Below, piece by piece: positions 25,025-33,122 of a stretch of 64,000 nucleotides of DNA. A program made the position numbers and the translations under genes. The notes under the pieces were generated by a model. The model saw nothing but the letters and a program-made list of their open reading frames with translations, made no database searches and was not told the DNA's origin. Within the stretch, counting starts at the first letter, position 1. Every line of letters begins with the position of its first letter. The stretch is from a bacterium (GTDB taxonomy: Bacteria; Planctomycetota; Planctomycetia; Pirellulales; Pirellulaceae): contig JAUIGN010000032.1 of assembly GCA_030430075.1 (NCBI GenBank), forward strand, positions 26,106-90,105, read 5' to 3'.

Positions 25025-25912
25025 ATGAAAACCCTCCCGCTCGGTCCGCTTTACTATGAATTCAGCCGGCACAACGAAGCTCGCCTGCGAATTCGCTCGG
25101 GGGATACCGTCCGCGTGGAATCGGAAGACGCATTTTCGGGCCAGATCCGCACCGATGACGACCGTCGAGACAAGACCAAGCGGCCCTATGGAAATCCGCT
25201 GACCGGCCCGATCTTCATCGAAGAGGCACAGCCGGGCGACACGTTGGCGGTCCACATCCGGGCCATCGACCCGGCCATCGGCCAATGCGCAACCCGGACC
25301 AGCGATCCGAAACAGCTCGCCCAATGGCTCGGTGATGACTGCCCGCACGGCACCCATGTCTGCCCGATCCGGGACGGCAAGGTGTTTTGGAGCGACTCGA
25401 TCGCGCTCCCTTACGAGCCGATGCTGGGATGCATCGGGACGGCGCCCGATACGGGGGTGCCGACGACCGGCCCGGCTGGTCCGTATGGCGGCAACATGGA
25501 CATCATCGAGACAGCACCCGGGAACACCGTCTACCTCCCGGTATTCGTCACCGGTGGATATCTCTACCTGGGCGACGCGCACGCGGCGATGGGGCATGGC
25601 GAACTCTCTGCCAGCGGGCTGGAAATGGCAGCCCAGACAACCATTTCCGTCGATGTACTCAAAGGCCACACGATCCCGGCACCGCGGATCGAATCGCCTC
25701 AGGAGATCATGACCATCGCCACCGGCAATCCGCTCGAACGATCCGTGGCCCAAGCGTACGCCTGGCTGATCTTGTGGATGGAAGCAGAATACGGCTGGAA
25801 TCGTTGGCGAGCCTACGATCTGCTGACGCATGCCGGAAAACTGTCGATCGGCTACTTCGACATCGGCACGGTGGCCGCCAAAATCTCCAAGGACTTGCTG
25901 AACGATGCCTGA
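25025..25912 (+). CDS. acetamidase/formamidase family protein
   Basis: The 295-residue product matches the FmdA/AmdA acetamidase family: VRVESEDAFSGQI, GNPLTGPIFIEEAQPGDTLAVHI, LPYEPMLGCIGTAP, GPYGGNMD, YLGDAHAAMGHGE and AYDLLTHAGKL. Family members hydrolyse short amides such as formamide to acid and ammonia. It overlaps the start of the next gene by 8 bp, so the two are probably coexpressed. The substrate is uncertain. Confidence 0.88.
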   Translation: MKTLPLGPLYYEFSRHNEARLRIRSGDTVRVESEDAFSGQIRTDDDRRDKTKRPYGNPLTGPIFIEEAQPGDTLAVHIRAIDPAIGQCATRTSDPKQLAQWLGDDCPHGTHVCPIRDGKVFWSDSIALPYEPMLGCIGTAPDTGVPTTGPAGPYGGNMDIIETAPGNTVYLPVFVTGGYLYLGDAHAAMGHGELSASGLEMAAQTTISVDVLKGHTIPAPRIESPQEIMTIATGNPLERSVAQAYAWLILWMEAEYGWNRWRAYDLLTHAGKLSIGYFDIGTVAAKISKDLLNDA

Positions 25913-26669
25913 TGTAGAGCGGGAATTGGCGGGGCGAACCGCCTTGGTGACCGGCGGCGCAAAAGGGATCGGCGCCGCGTGTTGCCGGCTGCTGGCTGCC
26001 GCCGGAGCTCAGGTCGCGGTCAACTACCGTTCCAGCGGCGACGCGGCGGAGCGCCTGGTCGCTGAACTGCTCTCTGAAGGTGCGGCCGCGGTCGCCTGTC
26101 GCGCCGATGTCACGTCGGATGACGCCGTGCAGCAGATGGTGGCAACCGTCGAGTCGCAACTCGGTCCCATTGACTTGCTCGTCAACAACGCGGGGATATT
26201 CGACTTCGTCACGCACGAAGAGACGACGCCCGAACAATGGCAACGGACACTCGATATCAACCTGACCGGCTGCTACCGGGTGACCTGGACCGTCAAGCAA
26301 GGGATGATTGAACGGGGCTTTGGCAGAATCGTCAACATGTCATCGATTTCGGCGCTCCGCGCGCGGCCGCGCTCGATTGCATACGCCGTCAGCAAGGCCG
26401 GCATGACCGCGCTCACCAAGAGCCTTGCCGAAGCGGTCGCCGCGCACAACATCCGCGTGAACGCCGTCGCACCCGGCCTGATCGATACGGAAATCATCAA
26501 GGACGTCGATCAATCCATCGTAGACTCCATCGTCGCCAACACACCGCTCGGCCGGCTCGGGCAACCCGATGATATCGCCGAAGTGGTCCTGTTCTTGCTC
26601 TCCGAGCGATCGCGTTTTATGACCGGACAGACGATTGTCGCCAGCGGCGGACGTGTCATGCTGCCATAG
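25905..26669 (+). CDS. short-chain dehydrogenase/reductase (FabG-like)
   Basis: The 254-residue SDR has TGGAKGIG near the N-terminus, NNAGIF for cofactor positioning, a Ser in MSSISALRARP, YAVSK with the catalytic Tyr and Lys, and PGLIDTEI. It closely resembles 3-oxoacyl-ACP reductase, but many relatives act on sugars or alcohols. The 8-bp overlap with the acetamidase gene suggests a shared pathway rather than fatty-acid synthesis. Confidence 0.9.
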   Translation: MPDVERELAGRTALVTGGAKGIGAACCRLLAAAGAQVAVNYRSSGDAAERLVAELLSEGAAAVACRADVTSDDAVQQMVATVESQLGPIDLLVNNAGIFDFVTHEETTPEQWQRTLDINLTGCYRVTWTVKQGMIERGFGRIVNMSSISALRARPRSIAYAVSKAGMTALTKSLAEAVAAHNIRVNAVAPGLIDTEIIKDVDQSIVDSIVANTPLGRLGQPDDIAEVVLFLLSERSRFMTGQTIVASGGRVMLP

Positions 26670-26780
26670 GGCGTGGGAGCGAAACAGGTCCGGGTTGCTG
26701 CGGCCGGCAAGTGGCGCGCGGTGGGCATGAGGTGGTTGGGGGGAGACCTGCGGTCGTTGGTTTCGGCGGGGTCAGAGACC

Positions 26781-26956
26781 CGCGCCGAGCGACTCGTGAG
26801 CGCCCGCGCCGAGCGACTCGTGAGGACCCGCGCCGGGCGGCTCGTGAGCGCCCGCGCTAAGCGGCTCGTGAGGGCCGGCGCCGAGCGACTCGTGAGGACC
26901 CGCGCTAAGCGGCTCGTGAGGGCCGGCGCCGTGCGACTCGTGAGGGCCCGCGCCGG
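26781..26956. repeat. 24-bp tandem repeat array, about seven units
   Basis: Seven units of a 24-bp sequence (CGCGCCGAGCGACTCGTGAG plus a variable tail) lie in the gap between the SDR gene and the convergent DUF1501 gene. Because 24 is a multiple of three, open frames span the array on both strands, but these give eight-residue repeats of chance composition and I do not call them genes. Units alternate at one or two positions, so they were not all copied recently. Confidence 0.9.
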
Positions 26957-26988
26957 CCAAGCTGTCGCGCCACCGCTGAGCGGGGCGA

Positions 26989-28380
26989 TCAGGCGATGAT
27001 ATCCTGCACGACTTCGCCGTGTACGTCGGTGAGTCGGAAATCGCGGCCCGAATAACGGTAGGTCAATCGTTCGTGATCGATGCCCAAGAGGTGGAGAATG
27101 GTCGCGTGAAGATCGTGCACATGCATCCGTTTCTCAACAGCGTTCATTCCGAATTCATCCGTGCTGCCGTGCATGATCCCGGACTTGGTGCCGCCCCCGG
27201 CGAGAAACATGGAGAACCCTGTATGGTGATGGTCGCGACCCGCCTTCGCGTACTCCTTCTTCTTGTTGTTCTGCGCGTAAGGTGTCCGACCAAACTCGCC
27301 GCCCCAGATAACCAGGGTATCTTCCAGCATGCCGCGTGACTTCAGGTCGGTCAGCAACGCAGCCGTGGCCCGATCACTGTCGGCGCACAGCGAACGATGC
27401 TTCTTGTTGTTTTCACTGTGGGTGTCCCAGGGCTGTTTGCCGGATTTGGAAACGTAATAGACCTGAACAAAGCGGACGCCATTCTCACATAATCGCCGCG
27501 CCAGCAAGCAACTCTGGCCAAAGGTCGACTCGCCGTACATCGCCCGCACATGCGCCGGTTCGCGGCCGATATCGAAGGTCTCGGTCGCCTCACGCTGCAT
27601 GTTGAAGGCCAATTCCATGGCCTGAATCTGGGCATTCAAGGCTGATTCGTTTTGCCGCTGCTCGCGATGCAAACGGTTCAACTTGCCCAGCAAGGCCAGC
27701 TGCCGCCGCTGCTCGTTTCGGCTCAGCGTGGGGTGCTGCAGATTCGCCACCAGCTTTTCCACTTGCATCTCGTTGGTGTCCACCGACATGCCTTGAAACT
27801 GACCGGGCAAGAAAGAGTTCGACCAGAGCTGCGGACCGACCACCGGAAGCCCGGGACAGAGGACGACGAATCCCGGCAGGTTCTGGTTTTCGGTGCCCAG
27901 GCCGTATGAGCACCACGAACCAAGACTGGGCCGCGTCGGTTGCTGGTGCCCGGAATGCATCACCAGCAGGCCGGGCTCATGGTTGGGGACATCGGTGTGC
28001 ATCGACCGCAAAACGCAAAGATCATCGGCATGCCGCGCCAGGTTGGGAAACAGTTCGCTCATCACGACACCGCTCTCGCCATGCGGCTGAAACTTGAACG
28101 GCGACGGCATGAAGCCGCTCCCTTTATTCTGGCGATAAAGCTCGCCGGCCGGCTGCTCGCCTTCGTGCTCCTGCAACGCCGGTTTCGGATCAAACGTGTC
28201 CACGTGCGACGGGGCGCCGTTCATGAACAGAAAGATGACCCGCTTGGCCTTGGGTCGAAAATGGGGCACCGGTCTCGACATCGCCGCCTCAGCTTCTGCC
28301 ATCGTACCGGCCAGACCCAACATGCCGAAGCCGGCACCGGCGCGCTGCAGCATCTGTCGTCGATTCAAAAACATGTTCAT
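26989..28380 (-). CDS. DUF1501 family exported protein (sulfatase-like)
   Basis: The 463-residue protein begins MNMFLNRRQMLQRAGAGFG, a twin-arginine leader, with GAGGAATC just before the ATG. The mature part is typical of planctomycete DUF1501: AKRVIFLFMNGAPSHVDTFDPKP, LRSMHTDVPNHEPGLLVMHSGHQQPTRPSLGSW, GFVVLCPGLPVVG, GRDHHHTGFSMFLAGGG. The fold is related to alkaline phosphatase and sulfatases. It is the second gene of a pair with the PSCyt/DUF1553 protein, an arrangement found in many copies per planctomycete genome and often linked to polysaccharide use; the actual role is unknown. Confidence 0.93.
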   Translation of the reverse strand: MNMFLNRRQMLQRAGAGFGMLGLAGTMAEAEAAMSRPVPHFRPKAKRVIFLFMNGAPSHVDTFDPKPALQEHEGEQPAGELYRQNKGSGFMPSPFKFQPHGESGVVMSELFPNLARHADDLCVLRSMHTDVPNHEPGLLVMHSGHQQPTRPSLGSWCSYGLGTENQNLPGFVVLCPGLPVVGPQLWSNSFLPGQFQGMSVDTNEMQVEKLVANLQHPTLSRNEQRRQLALLGKLNRLHREQRQNESALNAQIQAMELAFNMQREATETFDIGREPAHVRAMYGESTFGQSCLLARRLCENGVRFVQVYYVSKSGKQPWDTHSENNKKHRSLCADSDRATAALLTDLKSRGMLEDTLVIWGGEFGRTPYAQNNKKKEYAKAGRDHHHTGFSMFLAGGGTKSGIMHGSTDEFGMNAVEKRMHVHDLHATILHLLGIDHERLTYRYSGRDFRLTDVHGEVVQDIIA

Positions 28381-28401
28381 GATTCCTCACGTTCTCAAAG
28401 T

Positions 28402-28431
28402 CGATGGGCCCGTCGTCGATGGGCCCGTCGT
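28402..28431. repeat. 15-bp direct repeat, two units
   Basis: CGATGGGCCCGTCGT occurs twice back to back in the gap between the DUF1553 and DUF1501 genes. Confidence 0.8.
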
Positions 28432-28534
28432 CGCCGGACCCTCGGCTTGCCGTTGGCAGGTTCGCCCGCCGATCCCGCTGCCGCACCGACTGTCTCGAAA
28501 TGCGCCCCCTGGGGCCGCTGAGTCAATTGCCACG

Positions 28535-30685
28535 TCAGTCAATGATCAAGAGTTCGTTGGATGCCAGCAGCACCTGGGCGTACTGAATCCAGCCTCCCTG
28601 CTCGTCTTCTGCTCCGCAGCCGGCAAGAAACTCGCAGCCCAACTCGATTTCCAATTCACTCGCCGGGCGACCAAACAACGTCTGGTAGGCCAGGTCGACA
28701 CGCTCATTCTGATTGTCAGGCCCAATGTCCAGAATGCGGTCGGCCAGCGCCTGGGCCTGGGCATTCATGAACGGGCTGTTGAGGACGAACAGCTTTTGCA
28801 GCGGGGTCGTCGTTTCGGTGCGGCCGGCGCTGTGCGTGCTGGGATCGGGGAAGTCGAACATGGCCAGCATGGGGTTCAATTCCAGCCGACTAATGCGGCT
28901 GTAGACCGTGCGCCGCCGCTCGTCGGGCCGCTCGGGTTCGATCGACGTCCCGCCGATTGTCGGATCCAGCCGGTCACCCATCGCCAGCAGCGCATCGCGC
29001 CATGACTCGACATCCAGACGGCGACGATTCATGCGGGCCAGTAACCGATTGCCTGGATCGATGGCCTGTTGCTCCGGTCGAATTTCACTGCTGCGGCGAT
29101 AGGTCGCGGAGAGCACGATCGTTCGATGCAACCACTTGAGGGACCACCCCGCCTCCATGAAGCGGACTGCCAGATCGTCGAGCAATTCGGGGTGGGTGGG
29201 CGGTTGTCCCAGCTTGCCGAAGTTACTGGGCGTGGCGACCAACGGCTGCCCGAAATGCAGACCCCAGATACGGTTCACGATGACCCGCGCCGTCAACGGG
29301 TTGTCTCCGGAAACGATCGCCTCGGCCAGCTCCAGGCGGCCGCTGCCCTGCTGAAATTCGATCGGACCCTGGGAGGCGAGCACGCGCGGGAACCCGCGCG
29401 TGGCAACCGGCCCTTGCTTCTTCACATCTCCCCGGATCATCACGTGCAAATCACGCGCTTCGCCGTCCCGAACGATATGGACGGCATCCGTCTCCTTTTT
29501 GGCCTGGCCATTCTTGGCCGTCTCACGCTCGTCATCCAGGGGTCGATTGAACATCTCCGTACTGGCGAAGACGCCTGCCAGGGCATAATAGTCCGACGTC
29601 GGAATGGGGTCGTACTTGTGGTCGTGGCAGCGGGCGCAGGCAACCGTCAGCCCCAATAGACCGCGCGTCACGATGTCCACCCGGTCTTCCCATTCTTCCG
29701 CCATGACTTCGGGCGAATTGCGACGGTAGTACTTGGGCCCCAGGCCAATGAAGCCCAGGGCGACATGCCCGGCGGGATCATGCGGTTCCATCAAGTCGGC
29801 GGCCAGCTGACGGCGGAGGAACGTATCGTACGGCATGTCGGCGTTGAGCGCGCCGATGACCCAGTCGCGGTAGAGATAGGCGTTGGGATAGCAGAGCGAC
29901 GAGTTATTACCCACGATATGTGCCTGGTCTTCTGCATATCGGGCCAGATCCAACCACATCCGCGTCCAGCGCTCGCCATACCGGGGTGAGGCGAGCAGCC
30001 GATCCACCAGCCGATCGTAGGCTTGCGGTGACCGGTCCGCCAGGAAGGTGGCCACGTCTTCCGCTGCGGGCGGAAGGCCAATCAAATCGAACGTCACGCG
30101 ACGGATCAAGGTTCGCCGGTCGGCCGCCGGGTTGGCTTGCAGTCCGGCAGTGTCGAGCTTCGCGGCTACGAAGACATCGATCGGATCGCGCAACCCTTCC
30201 AACCGTTCGACGCGCGGCAAGGCGTGACGCCGCGGTGGTTGAAACGACCAGAACGCGCGTGCCGTTTCCCAGTCGATCGTTGGCGCCGCGTCCGGGCCGC
30301 CTGCGCCATCGCGCGGGTCGTCCGCGCCTGCCGTGATCCACCTGGCAAAGTCCGCGATCACTGCGTCGGGGAGTCGGCCGTCCGGCGGCATCTCATAACT
30401 CTCGTACCGCAGAGCGCTCATCAACAAACTGCTGTCGACCTCACCCGGCACCACCGCCGCACCGGAATCCCCACCGCGTCGCGTCGACTCGCGAGAGTCC
30501 AGCAGCAGCCCCCCCATGGCCTTACCCGCTTGTTCGGAATGGCATTTGTAGCAGCGGGCAACCAGCACCGGCCGGATCTTGCTCTCGAAAAAGTCGCGGT
30601 CGACATCAGCCGCCGGAACGCGGCCGCAAAACGCCGTCACCAGCAACATCGAAAAGAAGAATGGGGGCGGGAAAGTTCTGGCCAT
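28535..30685 (-). CDS. PSCyt1/DUF1549/DUF1553 surface protein
   Basis: Starting at ATG 30685 (MARTFPPPFFFSMLLVTAFC) gives a signal peptide and 716 residues; a longer frame upstream has no start support. Residues 43-48 hold CYKCH, the heme-binding motif of the planctomycete cytochrome C domain (PSCyt1). DUF1549 (PSCyt2) follows with RRVTFDLIGLPP and WARCHDHK-like VACARCHDHKYDPI. DUF1553 (PSD1) closes the protein with NPLTARVIVNRIWGLHFG and STHSAGRTETTTPLQKLFVLNSPF. It precedes the DUF1501 gene by 154 bp, the usual planctomycete pair. Confidence 0.93.
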   Translation of the reverse strand: MARTFPPPFFFSMLLVTAFCGRVPAADVDRDFFESKIRPVLVARCYKCHSEQAGKAMGGLLLDSRESTRRGGDSGAAVVPGEVDSSLLMSALRYESYEMPPDGRLPDAVIADFARWITAGADDPRDGAGGPDAAPTIDWETARAFWSFQPPRRHALPRVERLEGLRDPIDVFVAAKLDTAGLQANPAADRRTLIRRVTFDLIGLPPAAEDVATFLADRSPQAYDRLVDRLLASPRYGERWTRMWLDLARYAEDQAHIVGNNSSLCYPNAYLYRDWVIGALNADMPYDTFLRRQLAADLMEPHDPAGHVALGFIGLGPKYYRRNSPEVMAEEWEDRVDIVTRGLLGLTVACARCHDHKYDPIPTSDYYALAGVFASTEMFNRPLDDERETAKNGQAKKETDAVHIVRDGEARDLHVMIRGDVKKQGPVATRGFPRVLASQGPIEFQQGSGRLELAEAIVSGDNPLTARVIVNRIWGLHFGQPLVATPSNFGKLGQPPTHPELLDDLAVRFMEAGWSLKWLHRTIVLSATYRRSSEIRPEQQAIDPGNRLLARMNRRRLDVESWRDALLAMGDRLDPTIGGTSIEPERPDERRRTVYSRISRLELNPMLAMFDFPDPSTHSAGRTETTTPLQKLFVLNSPFMNAQAQALADRILDIGPDNQNERVDLAYQTLFGRPASELEIELGCEFLAGCGAEDEQGGWIQYAQVLLASNELLIID

Positions 30686-31037
30686 GGCGGGAATACTGGG
30701 AGGGAATGTACGGTGGGAGCCTGCTTGCAGGATACCAGACCACAGGCCGCCGGGGACAGCCAAAATTGGCTCGGCAGGTCGGAAAATTGCAGCCGCTTGC
30801 CGGCTTGCCGTGCCGGTGGAAGTCCGCCGCTCGACGCCCGGACCCCACCCGCACCGGCGGCGCCCGGCAGGCTGGACGGGAACTCTTCCACCCGGGCGAC
30901 AAGTGCAGCAGGCCAGGCGGGCGCGATTCGTCTTTCCGGCCGCCGGCAGCCAGGAAGAGGGTCCCGGTGATGACAACGATCACGACCAGTGCACCGCCGC
31001 CCAGAATTGCGAGCTCCACCAGGCCGATACCAACCAT
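30606..31037 (-). CDS. small membrane protein with GIGLVELAILG N-terminus
   Basis: A strong ribosome site (GAAAGGAAG) lies seven bases before ATG 31037. The first 35 residues form one helix (MVGIGLVELAILGGGALVV). The rest is Arg/Pro/Cys-rich and reads into the start of the DUF1553 gene for about 80 bp, which is suspicious, so the true C-terminus may be shorter or frameshifted. The start resembles another small protein at 37010. The family is unknown. Confidence 0.45.
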   Translation of the reverse strand: MVGIGLVELAILGGGALVVIVVITGTLFLAAGGRKDESRPPGLLHLSPGWKSSRPACRAPPVRVGSGRRAADFHRHGKPASGCNFPTCRANFGCPRRPVVWYPASRLPPYIPSQYSRHGQNFPAPILLFDVAGDGVLRPRSGG

Positions 31038-31256
31038 GGAACTTCCTTTCCTACTCTCATCAGGCGAATTTCGGTACGGGCCGACGTCTCTCCCGACCTT
31101 GTCAGGCGCCGGTTTCGTCGCCGGCCGACGACTGGGAACGGCCCCTGGATGCTCGCACCACACCGTTCGACGGCCTACAATGCCAACCGCCGCCCGGCAT
31201 GATGGGCACCCCGGTGAACGACAGCAACTCCATGATTCAATGCAAGGAATTCACGC

Positions 31257-32345
31257 ATGGGCCGAGCAACTCCGCGCTGCACACGCCGCCGCTTCCTCTC
31301 GACGACAGCCGCCGCAACGGCCGCAACCGTCGCTGCACCCGCCATCTTGACCGCCAGCAAAACCGACAGGCAGGTCATCCTGGGAACAGGAGATTACCGC
31401 TACGAAGTGGTCCATAACTGGCCCCAACTGCCCGACCGGTTTCAATGGCAAACAACGCATAACGTGGCGGTCGACAAACAAGGATTCCTCTACGTCATTC
31501 ATGAAGGACGGGTTGACCAACCGGACCACCCATCGATCTTCGTATTCGATCCGGATGGGAAGTATGTCCGTTCGTTCGGACAGCAGTACCAGGGAGGTGG
31601 CCACGGGATTGAGGTGCGCCAGGAAGGGAATCAAGAGTTCCTCTACGTGTGTGCCTATCAGCAGGTCAAAGCGTTCTCCAAACTGGACCTCAAGGGCGAA
31701 GTGGTCTGGCACCATCATGCGCCGATGCAGGCAGGCGTGTATGCAGAAGGCGAAGCGAAGAATCCGCAGAAGGTCTGGGGCCGCGATCGTTTCCTGCCGA
31801 CCAACTTCGCTTTTCTTCCGGGGGGCGATTTCTTTCTCTCCGACGGCTACGGATCGTTCTACATTCACCGCTACGACAAAGACGGCACTTGGAAAAGCAA
31901 GTTCGGCGGCCCCGGCTCGGGCGAAGGCAAGTTTGCCACGCCCCACGGGATCTGGATCGATGATCGCCCGGGCAGAGAACCCCGGATCGTGATCTGTGAC
32001 CGGGCCCACCACACGCTGCAATACTTGACAATCGACGGCGACTACCTGGAAACGCTGAGCGGCTACGGGTTGCCGGCCAATTGCGATACGTATCAAGACC
32101 TGCTGCTTGTTCCCGAATTGCACGCCCGTCTGACACTGCTGGGCAAGGACAACCGGGTCGTCGCTCGCTTGGGAGCGGATGTTCAACGGGTCACGTCGCA
32201 GAGCGGCATCCGCAACGACGAATCGAAATGGCGCGATGGAAAATTTGTCCATCCACACGATGCCTGCTTCGACAACCGGGGCGATATCTTTGTGGCCGAG
32301 TGGGTCCAGACGGGCAGGGTCTCCAAGCTGCGTCGGCTCGGCTGA
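31257..32345 (+). CDS. Tat-exported NHL-repeat beta-propeller protein
   Basis: The 362-residue protein begins with CTRRRFLSTTAA, a twin-arginine signal, with AGGAA eight bases before ATG 31257. The rest is built from propeller blades: VDKQGFLYVIHEG, IFVFDPDGKYVRSFG, GDFFLSDGYGSFYIHRYDKDGTW, FATPHGIWIDDRPG and FVHPHDACFDNRGDIFVAEW. These match the NHL/peptidylamidoglycolate-lyase-like fold. The substrate or binding partner is unknown. Confidence 0.85.
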   Translation: MGRATPRCTRRRFLSTTAAATAATVAAPAILTASKTDRQVILGTGDYRYEVVHNWPQLPDRFQWQTTHNVAVDKQGFLYVIHEGRVDQPDHPSIFVFDPDGKYVRSFGQQYQGGGHGIEVRQEGNQEFLYVCAYQQVKAFSKLDLKGEVVWHHHAPMQAGVYAEGEAKNPQKVWGRDRFLPTNFAFLPGGDFFLSDGYGSFYIHRYDKDGTWKSKFGGPGSGEGKFATPHGIWIDDRPGREPRIVICDRAHHTLQYLTIDGDYLETLSGYGLPANCDTYQDLLLVPELHARLTLLGKDNRVVARLGADVQRVTSQSGIRNDESKWRDGKFVHPHDACFDNRGDIFVAEWVQTGRVSKLRRLG

Positions 32346-32528
32346 TGGTCCCCGTACGGGCACCGGCATGATCGGCACGATTCCTGGCTACTTGTCAGCC
32401 GCTGCCGATTGGTTGATGATCACGGCTCCTTGTCCCGATCTGCTGCGGCGGCGCAGAGGTCCCCGTCCGTATCGGCTGACGCGACCACGGCCAACGCCCG
32501 GCTGCTTTTTTTTCGAAGAGGAAGCACG

Positions 32529-33104
32529 ATGTCCAACGTAGCGACCGAGTACACGATTCGACGTAAAGTCTTCACGCTGATGGGCGCCAAGTTCCACATT
32601 TACAACCGGGAAGGCGCGCTGGTGGGATTTTCCAAGCAGAAGGCGTTCAAGCTCAAGGAAGACATTCGCGTCTACACCGACGAATCGATGAACACACCGC
32701 TGCTGTCGATCGCAGCCCGCTCGATTATCGACTTCAGCGCCGCCTACGACGTGACGGATGCCAAGACGAACCAGAAGGTGGGCGCCTTGCGACGCAAGGG
32801 CATGTCATCGATCATTCGCGACGAATGGGACCTGCTGGACGTGCACGACAACCCCATTTCCAAACTCCGCGAGGACAGCACCCAGTTGGCCCTGGTTCGC
32901 CGCTTTGTACCCCTGGGGAACATGGTCCCCCAACACTACGTGCTCGGCGACGACACGCACCAGTTCGTGGACATGCGGACGCATTTCAACCCGTTCATCC
33001 ATCGGATGACCGTATCCGTCAATGCAGACTGCCCCTTTCACCCCCTACTTGTTCTGGCCGGGGCCATTCTGCTGGTCGCCATTGAGGGACGCCAGCAAGG
33101 GTAA
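32529..33104 (+). CDS. LURP-one-related protein with C-terminal membrane helix
   Basis: The 191-residue product starts at ATG 32529 with AGAGGAAG upstream. It carries a tubby-like barrel typical of LURP-one-related proteins: YTIRRKVFTLMGAKFHIYNREGALVGFSKQKAFKLKED, then GALRRKGMSSIIRDEWDLLDVHDNPISKLRED. A C-terminal hydrophobic segment (HPLLVLAGAILLVAIEG) suggests membrane attachment. Family members are thought to bind lipids; the function in bacteria is unknown. Confidence 0.82.
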   Translation: MSNVATEYTIRRKVFTLMGAKFHIYNREGALVGFSKQKAFKLKEDIRVYTDESMNTPLLSIAARSIIDFSAAYDVTDAKTNQKVGALRRKGMSSIIRDEWDLLDVHDNPISKLREDSTQLALVRRFVPLGNMVPQHYVLGDDTHQFVDMRTHFNPFIHRMTVSVNADCPFHPLLVLAGAILLVAIEGRQQG

Positions 33105-33122
33105 GTTGTCGTCATCCGGACT

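Noticed and set aside
26673..26999. Open frame over the 24-bp array on the plus strand
   Set aside because: No ribosome site, only eight-residue repeats of chance composition, and an equally open minus-strand frame: both follow from a period divisible by three.
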